The notes: a model not told the origin generated them from the letters alone. Shown: positions 38,301 through 49,968, counted from the first letter of the stretch. The stretch: DNA of 64,000 nucleotides from Ilex aquifolium (GCA_951799425.1 OX637394.1:43139642-43203641); one strand, 5' to 3'. Program-made: numbers and translations.

Positions 38301-38578
38301 AACCCCAATTGGAGGAGATCAATTATATGGATGAATATTTTTTGAACTTGCTTGACAATTTTCCAATGACTGTGCCTGTACCAGATTGGTATGATAAGAG
38401 TCCAAGAATGTCGAATGGGGTGCCATGGAACATGGATGATGGCAACGTTGGGATTAACAATAACCGGGAAGTTCCATACTCTCCAGTTGCGACCGCCTCA
38501 GCAATGCCAGACCATGACTGGGCTCTAGGCTCCTGCTGCTGGAACAATTTGCCTAGCATATGCGAAGACCAGAGCTGA
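34877..38578 (+). CDS. GAMYB-class R2R3 MYB transcription factor
   Basis: Nuclear R2R3-MYB DNA-binding regulator. Coding exons 34877-35203, 35574-36507 and 38283-38578 join in phase to 518 codons (TGA at 38576). R2 spans about residues 27-79 (Trp31, Trp51, Trp71) and R3 about 82-130, with Phe84 replacing the first Trp and Trp103 and Trp123 kept. LPGRTDNEIKNFWNTRVKR and QRAGLPIYP after R3 are typical of GAMYB (subgroup 18) proteins. LLEDLLLESQAL in the C-terminal part resembles the conserved GAMYB box. A miR159 site encodes ELPSIQ near residue 323. The start at 34877 is the first ATG in frame after a stop-free leader and gives a sensible N-terminus; a longer frame from 34697 is probably leader. 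The family mediates gibberellin and anther/seed responses; the exact orthologue (MYB33/65 against MYB101/97/120) is unresolved. Intron 2 (1775 bp) holds three transposons, the last 29 bp before its acceptor. Confidence 0.95.
35204..35573 (+). other. Intron 1 of the MYB gene
   Basis: GT at 35204 and AG at 35572, phase 0, splitting R3 after MAAQ at the conserved GAMYB position. It contains CT and CA microsatellites (about 35347-35395 and 35452-35468). Confidence 0.9.
36211..36231 (+). promoter_or_regulatory. miR159 target site in the MYB mRNA
   Basis: TTGAGCTGCCTTCAATCCAA plus one more base matches the complement of miR159 at 18 of 21 positions. Mismatches are at target positions 2, 8 and 21, with none in the cleavage zone (miRNA positions 10-11). 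Location and encoded residues (ELPSIQ) are as in GAMYB genes, where miR159 represses the mRNA. Confidence 0.9.
36755..36978. mobile_element. hAT-like MITE in MYB intron 2
   Basis: The left 'gggcatatcaattcgtgtcg' and the right end read inversely ('ggggtgtcaacttcggctcg') are loosely inverted, with 'cgtgtcgtg' motifs at both sides. This is typical of TAGGGGTGTCAA-type non-autonomous hAT elements. Boundaries are approximate. Confidence 0.5.
37284..37581. mobile_element. Stowaway MITE in MYB intron 2
   Basis: Inverted ends CTCTCTCCGTTCCTAAATAT and its complement ATATTTAAGAACGGAGGGAG bound 298 bp, flanked by TA on each side (37282-37283 and 37582-37583). These are the diagnostic ends and target duplication of Stowaway (Tc1/mariner) MITEs. 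The inverted repeats extend through ATCTGTCGTTT. Confidence 0.93.
37672..38253. mobile_element. Non-autonomous hAT abutting the last MYB intron acceptor
   Basis: Ends TAGGGCTGTTCA and TGAACAGCCCTA bound 582 bp. Flanks TATAAATG (37664-37671) and CATAAATG (38254-38261) are an 8-bp duplication with one mismatch. Only 29 bp separate it from exon 3, so the splice branch region lies in the duplication or the element end. An open frame crosses from the element into exon 3 (38126-38578), which could mislead gene prediction. A related copy lies at 50781-51446. Confidence 0.92.
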
Positions 38579-38696
38579 AACAGTTGCATTTGATTCGGAC
38601 AGACAGACGAAGAATTAATGGATTCTGCACTCATCTATTGATAATTATGCTGTCTTAGATATATTTTTAGTACTTTCTTGTGTTACCTAGTTTATG

Positions 38697-38829
38697 TTTT
38701 GGACAAAAAATAGTGACAACATTTGCTGACTCTCAACATCACTGTCACTGATTTAATTGTGGGTCCCAACATTTGTTAGGATCCGATGAAAGGAGTGAGC
38801 ACATGTTGTCAATATGTTTTTGTCCAAAT
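38697..38829. mobile_element. Small MITE downstream of the MYB stop codon
   Basis: 'ttttggacaaaaaatagtg' plus 'acaacatttgctgactc' is inverted as 'gagcacatgttgtc' plus 'tgtttttgtccaaa'. It starts about 120 bp after the TGA and so may lie in the 3' untranslated region. No coding. Confidence 0.7.
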
Positions 38830-38949
38830 AACATTTCTCTATGCTTAGTTGGGAGTACTAGTTTTCTAGCTGTTGGGTTAGACATTATGCAGTCTTAATA
38901 TTCAGCAGTTTAGACTGTTTTGGTTTGAGAATGTGGTAATGTTAGTGTC

Positions 38950-39640
38950 ATGTTTTGAGTTCTGATGATACCAAAGATAAAATCTCCATGTAAGCTGGAT
39001 CCACAATGTAGCAGAGAAACCAACAAGTTGAGGAAAAGTCTCAATCTACTCGCTAACGAGTAGGTCGAGACAGACCTGCTCGTTTAGAGGTTGAACCTAC
39101 GCTAGTAGTCTCCCAAGTGAGCTTGAAGCAAGTCGAACTACAAAGAGAAAAAGGATACGAAGTAAGTGCTCAATACCAAATTCCATCCACAGACGAATCA
39201 CCAACACCACGTCACCCGCTTCTAGAAGGTCATATCATACCTAAGGGAATGTAGATTTAACCGTTAGAGACTACATTTCCCCCAATATCCTAACAAACTA
39301 AGAGGCCACCCTATTATTGCTTGAGGACCACTCTATTAACCAGCATAAATAGGCAAACTCTTGCCTTGTAATGAAGAATGAACATCTCTGCACACTAAAA
39401 AATTATAACCGTCTTCTCTCCCATCAAACAATAATAGTTGCAAGAATAAGAGATTCCATTAAAGTAGATTAACCAAACTTTTTAGTTGGTAAACCACCGA
39501 TCTTCATGCCATTGTTAATTTCTCTGATTACTTTACTCATTCATATCCTATAACCCGCAAAATCTACGTATTCATTTTAGCGGAGGGCTATTCAACCTCC
39601 CTCTTCCATTCACCAGCACCGTCAAGTTTAGTTGTTTCAA
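38950..39640 (+). mobile_element. LTR-like segment, possibly solo LTR
   Basis: Starts 'tgttttgagttctgatgata' and includes 'cgctaacgagtaggtcgaga', a TATA-like 'cagcataaataggcaaactc' near 39343 and a leader ending near 'caccagcaccgtc'. The layout resembles a plant LTR with promoter. No second copy, primer-binding site or target duplication is seen here, so the call is tentative. Confidence 0.4.
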
Positions 39641-42600
39641 GGAAACACTTTCGAATTACTGAACTTGGCAATAAAGCTTATTGGAATTACTCTAATATTA
39701 TTACAATAAGAAAATCGCTTTGATACGATTTTATTGGACTCAAGAGGACTATCACACAAATATAATAGAAAAATCTTATATTGGAGAAAGCAAGAACTCT
39801 TAATTCATTCATACCCAAATGGGTGTATTACATAAGATATATATACAGATTCCTATACTTGGAGATTCAGGATGAAGTAGTGGATGAGTTTTGCTAAATT
39901 TGGATGGTTTACTTGAAGATTCCCATACTTGGAGTTTACTTTGTGTAGCGGTTTGTATTATTAACATGTCGTGTCCAAATTCACACTCTTAAAGAACAAT
40001 CTATTTAGATATGAGTGAATTAAGTGTTCTTACTTTCTTTAATATAAATCTCTTCCATTATCTTTGTGTGATAGTCCTCTTCATCCGGAATCTCACGAAG
40101 TAGTGGATGGTTCACTCGTGAACTAAAAGTGACCCAAATTATTTATGAGAGACCCAAATTTATGTAGTGGGAGATAAAAAAAAAAAAATGTAGTGGGAGA
40201 TAAGAAATTTTAAAGAAATAAAACTTATGTTTGGAGTCTTTGGACGTACTAACCTAAAGATTGGTAAAGTATTAGGGGGATCGCATTTGATAAAATACAT
40301 TTTAAAATTTTTTATTTGAATGTTGAACAGATAATATTTTAACAGCATAAATTTAAATTCGTTAAAAATTAAAAATGTAATATAAATATCTGATTCAAGA
40401 TGATTAATTCAATTAAACTTAATTTTCATAAATTAAATCTTGACATCAACTAAATTTTATCAAATAAGAAGTATGACTATCAATTGTGTCGGGTGAAGCG
40501 AGTTCGTGTCAAGTTTTAACGGATTTGTATCAAAAAATACTTCACTCATATTCGATTTATTTATTAATTCGTGTCTAGCGAGTCGTTTCATATGGGGTTC
40601 ATATCGTGTTAACAAGTTGTGTTATATTCTGACACTCCTAATAAAAAGTCAATTTAATCATATATTCTTGTGCAAATGTATAATTTGGATTGAACCACAA
40701 TTGGGTCGGATATATGTATATCCATATTTGAATCTATGAAACATGATATAACATATTTATATACGAATTCACATTTAGAATGTCGATTCAAGATACAATC
40801 CATATCCGACTAATAGAAATCGGATTTGACGACGGGGCTGACCATGGGCCAGTCATGTGGATAGATTGGACCAACTACTAAGACTCCTAATCGTGTGTGA
40901 ATTGAGTCTTGACAGCAGGATTGAGTCCTATAATCGAAGGGACTTTGTCATCTAAGTGTAAGTGTTTTACCAACAGATACAGATCTCATCTCATAGACCA
41001 TTGTTATATATCATCTTCTCTCGCAGGATGTGATGCTTTCTTTATACAACAACACCATTATGTTTTATTTAAGTACGATTCATTTAAATTCTCGACCGAT
41101 TTTAATCAAATGTTAAATTAAGTTAACTTTTTTAGGGTATTTTTGTGAGATTTCTATCTTGAACTCCCAAGTCCCAGATTAATCATATGTATGTCGTTTA
41201 TAGCAAATTGTGCATATCTCTAATTTATGTTATTGTCTTCAATCCAAAGAAGCTTAACCAGCTAGAGTAAATTGTTCCATGGTTGAGTCCTATTGGACTA
41301 CTCTGACTTTTGCTCTATTAGTGGATAATCCAATACAATTTGTTGTGCTGACCAATGGTGACCCAACACAAATTAGGGCATGAAACGAGAATTTTACGTG
41401 AGATTTTATTTAATATTTTAAGAAGATAATAATTTTTTTTAACAATTATTAGAGTTGCAGTATCATTTATTTTCAATGTTTTAATGATTTTGGGATTAGG
41501 CGAGATCAGATAATAAATTTGGTGTAATTGTGAAGTCAGTATCTTACAGATGAATAAATTGAATGAAATCTTAAAGAGGCTGCAATAAAGCTAGAGATAA
41601 GGACAAAGAACCAGAGCAAGACAATGAGGGTGGGAGGGAGAAAAAAAGTTGGAGAGAGTGGAGGAAAAAATAATGAAGAGAATTTGAGAGAGATTACTAT
41701 TTTTAAAGCTAAAAATCGTTACTTTTAGATTTTTTTAGAAAGCGTTGTTATATTTTAAGACTCTGTATAAGACTTTACATAGACTTGTGAAAAATATTGT
41801 TACATTTGAGGGCTTTCGATAAAGTTTTAAATAGACTTGTTAAATATATTGGACCTTTAATTTAGTCAATTCAAAAGAGTCTCAAAACATGAAGATCAAC
41901 TAAGGGTTAAAAATTAAGTTGGGACCCTGGACAACTATTTTAATGGTCGGGCCCTAGGGTCGGCCCTACTATAACTCATTCCATTCAAATAATCGAAGTG
42001 TTTGTGCATCTCCTAACAGTTGTAGTCTCTACTTGTTCCTCATTGTCGAGTTTTCGTCCATGAAATCGATTAAGTGAAACAAATTGATTACTAGATGACA
42101 CATAATGATTAAAAGATATATATGTGTTACTCTATATTTTATGCATTTTTTTAATTTATCAAAAATAATGTGTGGACCATTATTAGGTACTGTCATAATA
42201 AAAATGCTCAATATTACAACATGATGTCACATAATTTTTCTTTTAGCAATTTAGGCATTTAACATATATTAAACATTACATATGTGTTATTTCATACTCA
42301 TACTATCTGAGTGCGACTGTTCAATAATAAAATCCATAGAAATTGAAAATATACACAGATTATCATGGCTAAGTACACATTTTTTAGCAAACAAATTGAC
42401 ACAAATGTTTATCTCTCTCATCTCTTGCTTAAATTGCACTTTTCGAAATATAATATATATTATTTTATTACTATTTTTATGTACTTCTTATCTGTTTTGT
42501 ATGTTCTTCTTGAAATTTGTGGTATTACATTTAATATTCATTTATAATTTTTTGTTATTGAATTATTTTTTAATTTTTTTATGATCCTTAACTTGTTTAT

Positions 42601-43348
42601 ATATGCAACGTTCACCTACTGTTTCGATGTGTTTTATTTTCTTTGATAACAATTTTATTGAAAGTTTTTTTGATATTAATTAGTTTTTATTGTGAATCAT
42701 TTATAAGAATGAACAATTTAATTAGCTGGTGTTTTTGTGTTTAAATGAGAACAAAATCGAGTTTGAGAGAAGTATAAAATGTGTTTGATTTATTTTTATT
42801 TGTAGAAGAGAGAGGTACTTATTATACTTTTTTATTGAAGTATTAATCCATTTTCTATTCTTTAATAAATGTCTATGTGTGAGGTGGATTGTACTTTTAA
42901 ACCTAAATTTTAAATTTTATTTTGTTGACTTAATTTTCTAGAATTTTTTTTGTTAATTTAAGTTATAATGAGTTTTAATCTTAGATCCATACTTCATTAT
43001 TAAACTTTAAATTTTGAGATTTTTTTATGTCGGAGTTAAAACCTATACTTTTTTGACTACTATTGGGCCGATCATGGTGCTGACAATGTAGTGACATAAA
43101 AGGGTTTACTTAGAGGCTTAGAGCAATTTTCTGTAGGATTAATAAACTTGCTTACGAATTACAGGGGATGAAAAGGATGAGTCAGTGAGGCCTAAAGCTA
43201 GTAGGCGGCAACAATTTAATACAACAACGTATAAGCACGTCAGCTAACCAAACCCATTAATACAATAATTATCAATCTTAGTCTCGAGTCCCAAGACCGT
43301 CATCTCTTCTGGGCTTAACTCACTTTTTACGAAGAAAAATATTATGTA
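39641..43348. other. Intergenic with decayed hAT-type fragments
   Basis: No gene recognised. 40475-40650 has 'gtgtcgggtgaagcgag' and 'tgacactcctaata', and 41940-41966 has 'gggtcggccctac'; these look like single ends of non-autonomous hAT elements whose partners I could not place. 39720-40090 contains inverted words around 'gatagtcctcttcat' and 'gaggactatcacac'. Confidence 0.35.
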
Positions 43349-43487
43349 ACTCAAATTTATAACTCAAATGAAAGGGATCATTAGATGAGTAGGTCTCATC
43401 AACTTTTTTAAATGAGACCCACTGACATAATAGTTCCCTTTCATTTGAGATGTAAATTTGAGTTACAAATTTGGATTATATAGCATT
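43349..43487. mobile_element. Small MITE, family of 25207-25369
   Basis: 'attatgtaactcaaattt' and 'ctcaaatgaaaggg' at the left are inverted at the right as 'ccctttcatttgag' and 'gagttacaaatttgg'. The centre 'gagacccactgac' is shared with the copy in the gag remnant. Confidence 0.72.
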
Positions 43488-44319
43488 GATTTTCTACAAA
43501 TCCACGATACCACGAATCCTAAAAAGTCAAGAGGTTCTCTCTCTCTCGTTGGTGTGCTGAATCTGGGTTTCTTATGTTTCACGGCATCTGGGGTAGGCCA
43601 AATGTTGTATTGTGTCTATCTGTGTTTGTAGCGGTGTGAAACGTAGTTTAATTTGAAATTGACTTTTTGATAGATTTAAGAAGGGTTCGTATCAAAGTTG
43701 TTTACTTGTATTTATCTCTCTCTCTCTCTCTTGGCTTTTCTTTCAAATTTAGTCGGTTTAAATCTTGTGTTCTAAGAATGTGGTCAAATCCATTATCTCT
43801 TGTTCAAAATTTGTGCCTTCAAATAGGGAATGGATTTTGTTGAAAGAAAAAAAAGAAAAAAAGAGAGATTATATTTTCATCACCACGCCTAATGGTCCAC
43901 ATCATTAAATATCTATTTAGTGTTTAAAGAATCGGGCCGAGTCGGATACAACTGAGTCGAAAACCATGAGTAGCCTCACTCGACTCATGGTCAATTCAAA
44001 GAAATCTTGATTGACTTTGTTGAATTGATTGTATCATCTTTATCTAACTCCTATGTGTATGATCGCATCTTCTCACAATAGGAGTCTGTGTGTTTCCTTT
44101 TAGAACACTTGAGCCTTTTACGATCCTGCCATTTTAGAGAATAGTCCTTAATACTCACCTCCTACCTCCTCTTCTTTGGGATTTTTCATTGTATGTTTAT
44201 GGCGAGAAAACCCTTAAAGTTCATAGTCAAGAGTTCCTGCAAAACACTACTTAAAACTTTCTATTGATTACTGCTCTTTGAACAATTTCAAATTTGTCTT
44301 CATTTTGAATGTTTTTCAG
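43488..44319 (+). other. Upstream region and likely 5'-untranslated intron of the small protein gene
   Basis: A TC-rich leader-like stretch begins near 43537 ('ggttctctctctctcg'). A pyrimidine tract and AG ('gtttttcag') ends at 44319, six bases before the ATG at 44326. This suggests an intron in the 5' untranslated region; its donor was not fixed. Confidence 0.45.
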
Positions 44320-44325
44320 GAAACT

Positions 44326-44589
44326 ATGGGAAGCAAGGCACCAACTTGGGCTGATCAATGGGGCACGGGTGGCTATGGAGATGAACGCGATGACGAAACA
44401 GCCATGACCAACAAGAAAAGACTAGGAAACAGCAGCAGCAAGATGGAAGAGGTGAAGGCAGTAGCTTCCGCCGGATTCGACAAGGCCAAGGCAGCGGCGG
44501 TTGTTGGAGCCCAGAAGGTGAAGAGTGGAACTTCTGTGGGTGTCAAATGGATCAAGAACCAATACCAGAAAAAATGCTCATCTAAATGA
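44326..44589 (+). CDS. Small conserved-looking plant protein, unknown function
   Basis: A single-exon frame of 87 residues beginning MGSKAPTWADQWGTGGYGD and ending QYQKKCSSK. The N-terminus is Trp/Gly-rich and acidic (GDERDDE). The middle is Lys/Ala-rich with an amphipathic character (residues about 40-64, KAVASAGFDKAKAAAVVGAQ). The C-terminus is basic (VKWIKNQYQKK). No signal peptide or membrane segment. I believe short plant proteins with this layout exist, but I cannot name the family or a function. Support for a real gene is the coding-like composition, the AG acceptor just upstream, and a frame that starts exactly there. Upstream in-frame residues (MNNFKF...) lie in the presumed intron and were excluded. 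Confidence 0.75.
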   Translation: MGSKAPTWADQWGTGGYGDERDDETAMTNKKRLGNSSSKMEEVKAVASAGFDKAKAAAVVGAQKVKSGTSVGVKWIKNQYQKKCSSK

Positions 44590-45446
44590 ATTGTATGGAC
44601 TTTTATCGTTCCTCATGGCATCTAGGAGTTCTCTTCTTGTTGAACTGTATTGATTTAGAAGAATTGCCCTGTTCTAGTTTTATGCATACACAAAAACATT
44701 TTAGCTTGAATTGATCTAATCCCCGTTAGTTCATTTCATATATGTTATTTGTATTTCGTACTCGTGTCTATCCTTGGCTCGAAAGGGTTATATTCCAAGT
44801 TCGATTTGAAGCTGAATAGCTTCTGATTGTTTGGTGAAATCGAGGTCTGGCTATGGTTCATGTCATCTTGAGGTCTCGTATGTCTCGTATGTAGATATCT
44901 GCCTCTCGAATCTTGGCAGGGACTTTACATCTGGTCATTCCCTTAGATTCATGTACTAATCTGATTGTTGCACCTTCACAGCCAAGAGGTGTTAGTGTTA
45001 TAATGAATTGTATTCCTAATCTTATTTGCATCCAAGTCTGTTTTAGAAGATTTGGGGGGCAATCCATGGAGGATAGCCTGATAGGCTTGCTGGTATTTTT
45101 TGAGTTTTTTTGAGATTAAAATATTGAAAGCCTTCATATTGTGGGAACACGTCTATTGCTTGGTGAAGACTTTTTCTTCTTGGACTTAATGTCCTATTTG
45201 ACTTTGTCTAACATTGATTAGGACTTTTGATACCTTACTGCCAAGGTGCTTGGGAAATTTGGGATCTTGTTCCTACTTGTTTTGGGTCTTCTTAGGGGAA
45301 AATTAATGTTAGTGGAAAGAAGACTTTTTGACACTATTAATATTGTATTAGTGATAAAGCAAATACACGTTTTCTTGCCTTTGTTTTCAAGAACGTTGTA
45401 ATCTCCGTTCTTTAATAGTGAAAGTAGGCTTGTGTGTCGAGTCGAA
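44590..45446. other. Downstream of the small gene; likely 3' untranslated sequence, then intergenic
   Basis: TC/TG-rich, unique-looking sequence without coherent frames longer than about 70 codons. The first few hundred bases are plausible 3' untranslated region. Confidence 0.35.
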
Positions 45447-45562
45447 CCACATAAATTTGTGTATTCTGTTATTCATTTGTTTTTTGGCCTTTTGATCATA
45501 AACCCCACATAAATTTGTGTGTTCTGTTATTCATTTGTTTTTTGGCCTTTTGATCATAAACC
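45447..45562. repeat. Tandem duplication, 58-bp period
   Basis: Two adjacent copies starting 'ccacataaatttgtgt', containing 'ctgttattcatttgtt' and ending 'tttgatcataaacc', with only about one substitution. This is a recent local duplication. Confidence 0.95.
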
Positions 45563-46238
45563 TCACTCCGAGTCGAGTAAGTGAGCAAGACGGCCGGAGT
45601 GAAACGGAGGGATGGAGTTCGAAGGTGGGATATCGGAGCGAGGGCGGTGTCCAGCTGAAACTAAGCAAGAGCCTTGTAGATTATTCTAGTTAACAAGAAA
45701 GGAAAAACTCATAGACTGAGCTCAAATTGAACACGTACACGTCAAAACTGAAGGAGATCAATTCACTAACAGGTCAAGCTGATCAAAATTCTACCAAAAA
45801 ACAGGTCTCAAAAGTCATACACGGCTCAGCATATTTGCATCTCTCATGGCAAAGAAACTGCAATTTTCTATCCACACGAAACTCTCATTTTCATTCGATG
45901 AATAATTCAATCCACTATCAAATCATTTATGCGGCTTCATACCTCATTTTCATTCTAGAAATGAAGTGCTTGACTTCAGTGCCGTAGGAACAATAAGAGT
46001 GTAACAATATGATCAACTCTCTTCATTTCAATAAGATATGAAGCTCCAAAGTAGAACTATTTGCAGCATTGTAACTGAAAAATAAAATAGCCTTGAGATC
46101 TCAATTGGTGGAATTTTGTCCAAACAAGACAACTTTAATAGAGCACTAAACTAGCAAGATCGAAAGAGAATTTACAACCGATCTAGATATTTCACGTTTT
46201 TCCATTTTCCAAATCTGACAGATTCGGCCTGACTGGTC

Positions 46239-48086
46239 TTAGACCAACCCAAACGTGTTCTCGCCACTGTAGGTCATGTAAAGAAAACCATCTTCATCCT
46301 TGTTTTCCTCATAAATTGCAGACATCATAGCCGCTGCAATAAAGCAAATATCAATGAGATTTCTATGGCAACAACAATTGAAAATTGCTCTAGGAGCAAG
46401 AATGGAAGCATATGTATTGAGTCTCACCTGTTGGTGGTAGGATATTCTTCACGAATATAAATATGGCCTTCTCAGGACTCAGCTTAATCCTCTTTCGAAC
46501 CACATACACAAACTGGCCGACACTCAGATCAGCAGGAACCAGGTATCAGCCCATTCCGGGGAAAAAAAAAAAAGCAGTCGATCTTTTGAGAGAAAAAAGA
46601 GATCATATAGGAACTCTCAAGATATATCATAAGTTCATAAATCACTACTTGCCAATACCCAATGTGGTGGAAACTGCAGGAAATTGAATCCTAGACATAC
46701 GGCATCAAATTCAAAACTGTGGCTATTAATACATGAATATATACCAAAAACTCCATTATCGGAGTGTTATTATATTGTTAAGTCCGAGGTCCTGGAACAA
46801 TTTAAATATATGAAGCTGTAACTTGGAGTTGAGGTATTGCATGAAGTGAAAATCTGTCCAGTGAAATTCAAATGTTTTGAAGCAAACAGTAACAAGCCTA
46901 GGAATGGAACTAACAAAGGGATCAGCTTTGAAGTCTATGTTGTTCATTAATACAATAATTTAGTTCAATTCCCAAACTGCAAACAAAACAGCAAAATGAC
47001 ATTCAAGCATCCATGAAATGCCCTATTCAAATAATTCACAGATACTAATGCAAGAGATGACAGTGTTTTATTATAATAGGTCCCAAAAGGTTCAATGCCA
47101 ACGTAGACCATAGAATTTCTAACTCTAAAGCATATAAAATATTGAATTCTTATAAAGAATGCTAAAAATTACAAAAAAGCAGTTAGTGATGAGACTAACT
47201 TCTTCTTATCAATGTCAGGCATGTCACTCCTTTCAGCCCTTTCAACAATAACCTGCATTCCACACCAATTTTAAGATTTGATCTCAAGAGCAACAAACAC
47301 ACACACAACCACCATGGGAAGAAATCCATACAGGTATTCTATCAGGATATTTCTCCCTAATACGAGCAGCTTCTGCCTGCCTCCTTTCTGGCATGAGAAA
47401 AGAACACACTCTAGCATAAATACTATAAATACAAGAGATATTACAAGATCAACACATCAAAATCATGAAACCACAATCTTAAAAAAAAAATAAAAAATTC
47501 AATAAAATGGAATAAGAACTTATTATAAAATGGGTATGTCATTGGCTCGAGTTGGTTCTTTCCCAAATTGTTAATTTGTTCTAAAAGACAGACTACCTAG
47601 GCCTGAGTCTCAAATTCTGAAACAAAATCTTTTTATGAATATATTTTCTCTTTAATTTTCTTCTTGGTGGATCATACACCGTTAATAAGAATGTGAGTGA
47701 TGGCGGATCATACACCGTTAATAAGAATGTGAGTGAGCGATCCACTTGAATGCATGATAAATGATCTGTGAAAAAGAGAATTGAAGAAAAAATATATTGA
47801 AAGGAATCTGGATTCCTTCCTTACCGACAAACTATAATCTAAAATATACTTCTTTCACACCGGAAAAATTTGTTCATGCAATTCCGCAGAAAAACTTTTC
47901 AAATTCCAATTTTTTTCTTTGCAATTCCTCAGCGCAAACAGAAATTACAACAAAAACCCAGATCACAAACCACAAAATTCAGCAAACCCATTAAGCCAAT
48001 CCATCAGACATTGCACAATATAAAAAAGTTTTGCAATTGACAAACGAACCGAGAGGGTGTTCCAACTTGAAGGAGGTCTTGGCCAT
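46239..48086 (-). CDS. ATG8: Autophagy ubiquitin-like protein ATG8
   Basis: Ubiquitin-like modifier conjugated to phosphatidylethanolamine on autophagosome membranes; docks cargo receptors carrying AIM/LIR motifs. Minus-strand coding exons: 48086-48050, 47387-47332, 47252-47200, 46546-46428 and 46333-46239, in phase, 119 residues. It begins [20 protein letters not shown] and includes [39 protein letters not shown] and [20 protein letters not shown]. It ends [10 protein letters not shown]: Gly117 is the conjugation residue and Leu-Val is the tail removed by ATG4, so it is clade-I ATG8 (ATG8c-like). Acceptors of exons 2, 3 and 5 are AG. For exon 4 the only junction that keeps the conserved residues has TG instead of AG (see findings). 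A 5' untranslated exon with donor CACG/gtaagc begins at 48227 and splices to AG at 48089. Confidence 0.93.
46547..46548 (-). other. Apparent non-canonical TG 3' splice site of ATG8 intron 3
   Basis: Reading minus, intron 3 ends '...ccccggaatgggctg' and exon 4 must start 'A TAC CTG GTT' to complete Lys and continue YLVPADL. TGA in frame directly upstream rules out a longer exon. No AG lies between the 12-T tract and the junction. The donor at 47199 is a normal GT (gttagt). Confidence 0.6.
47669..47741. repeat. Tandem duplication, 36-bp period, in ATG8 intron 1
   Basis: Two adjacent copies of 'ggatcatacaccgttaataa' continuing 'gaatgtgagtga'. It lies within the intron between the first two coding exons. 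Confidence 0.9.
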
Positions 48087-48226
48087 GCCTAAACTTTTTA
48101 CAACTTCCCACAGGCTACAAAAGAGAAAGCGCATATATGTGGTGATCGAATTAGGGTTTGTTGATTATGAATAGGGGCTCAATCACAAACAAACCAATGA
48201 AATAAGCGAAACAAAACATTGCTTAC

Positions 48227-48290
48227 CGTGGCGAAGCGAGAGAAGGACGAAGTGCCCACTACGGAAAAGGAAGACAAAAATAAGGGTAAA
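48227..48290 (-). other. 5' untranslated exon and start region of ATG8
   Basis: On the minus strand, 'cttctctcgcttcgccacg' is followed by the donor gtaagc at 48226-48221. Splicing to the AG at 48089 places the ATG three bases into the next exon. The transcription start is not determined. Confidence 0.6.
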
Positions 48291-48932
48291 TTTCACCTAC
48301 GTCCCCTAACATTTGACTAAATAACATGTACACCTCTATGCTTTTCATTTGACTACAACTACAGATTGTGTTTTTATTACCTCAAATATTGTGAAAACTG
48401 ACTTCCAAACAAGGTGTATAGGTTAATTTTCTCGTATGTTCTTTGTTTGTGTCCAGAAAAGAAGTTGCTTTCGACCATAAATAAATTCCATGATAGAAAA
48501 AAACAGTCGAACACCACTGTCATAGACGATGGAGTGAATATGTAATATTCTTTCGCTTCATTTTCTTTTTTGTCAATATCTTTATTTATACTCCATATAT
48601 TTTTCATCTGTTTTTTTTTTTTTTTGGCATTGTGGATTTTATATCTAAAAAGTAAAAATATAATTAACCTCGTTTGTATGAGTTTTCATATGTGGCCCCT
48701 CGTCCGCCAGGTAAAAGTCTAGTTCCATCTCTACATCTACTCCTTCAAAAGTTGCACCTTTTTAGACGTGGTATGTGGACTTAAGTATGTCGGCCTTCTA
48801 AACTCTCTTGTGAAACTCCGTTGAGCGATCTATGTTGATGTTACATGAGTAGTTACATTTTGTGTGATAAATTTTGTGTTTATTAATCCGGGAAAAAAAA
48901 ACTCACCTAATTTATTGACTTGACGTGATATG
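48291..48932. other. Intergenic, ATG8 promoter side
   Basis: Starts with 'agggtaaatttcacctacg', resembling one end of the TIR family seen at 29156-30328; the partner end was not found. No gene. Confidence 0.35.
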
Positions 48933-49486
48933 TAGGCTTGTTAATGGATCAAATTTCGATTCAAATTTGAATCCGTTTAAGCAGATATTGATCAGATTTT
49001 TAATCTATTAATCAAATCCGATCCAAATCCGATTAAAGTTGTCTAAACGGATTCGAATATGGATTTATATTAATCCGATTTGAATAAAAAATATATTATG
49101 TAAATAAATATCACGCATATATTATATTTATATTAGAAAATAAGAAAAAATAGAGTGAATATTATAATGTATGACCCATTTTTTTTGTTTTTCTCTCTTG
49201 ATTGATTTTCCCTTTTACTTTTACTTTAATTTTTCATTTTTCCTGCTTTTTTTAGTTCATTATCCAAATTCTTATTGTTAATTTTTTGGTGTACATGTGT
49301 TTTTTGTGATAATTAGATCGGATCGAATTTTTGGATCAAATATTTAAAAACTAACGGATTCAGACATGGATTGAATTTTTCAAATCCGTCAGATAATCAA
49401 ATCGGATCGGATCTACAAAAAACTTAATCGAATTCAGATTCGGATATATGTCAATCTGGTCCATATTTGATCTGTTGATAGGCCTA
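48933..49486. mobile_element. Non-autonomous hAT element
   Basis: Ends TAGGCTTGTTAATGGATCAA and TTTGATCTGTTGATAGGCCTA (read up to 20 bases each) are inverted repeats bounding 554 bp. Flanks GTGATATG and GTGACATA match at 6 of 8 positions as a target duplication. Subterminal 'aatccgatccaaatccgat' type repeats are present. No coding. Confidence 0.8.
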
Positions 49487-49968
49487 GTGACATAAATATG
49501 ATCCAATAGTATTGTTTGTGACCATAACTGTTGAGTTTCTTCATTGAAACTTTATCACTTGATATATCATTATGTCAATAAATTAATTTTTTTAGAAAAA
49601 AAACTTTGAACGAGGATAAAGAAAAAACCACTAAAAAAAAAAAAGCGGCAATTGAATAAGTAGTTTCAAACTTTGAATGGTAGGATGAGACAGAACAGAA
49701 CCAACATCCTCTGCCCTCCTCCATAGCCAATAAATGCAAAAATTAAAAGCTCCAGCTTTGTCTCCCTTTGCTTTTTTCACGATTCGTGTAACTTCTTAAA
49801 TTAATGTTCCAACTTCCTTTATTGTTGAGTAGTTGAAAATTTTAATGCAACTTCTTCAATGCCTCCATTTGCATCTCTCTCTCTCTCACACACATAAAGA
49901 GTAGAAGACATGAGCTCTCTCTTTGAACATCACATAACCATTACCACAACAAACACCTGCATGTCAAT

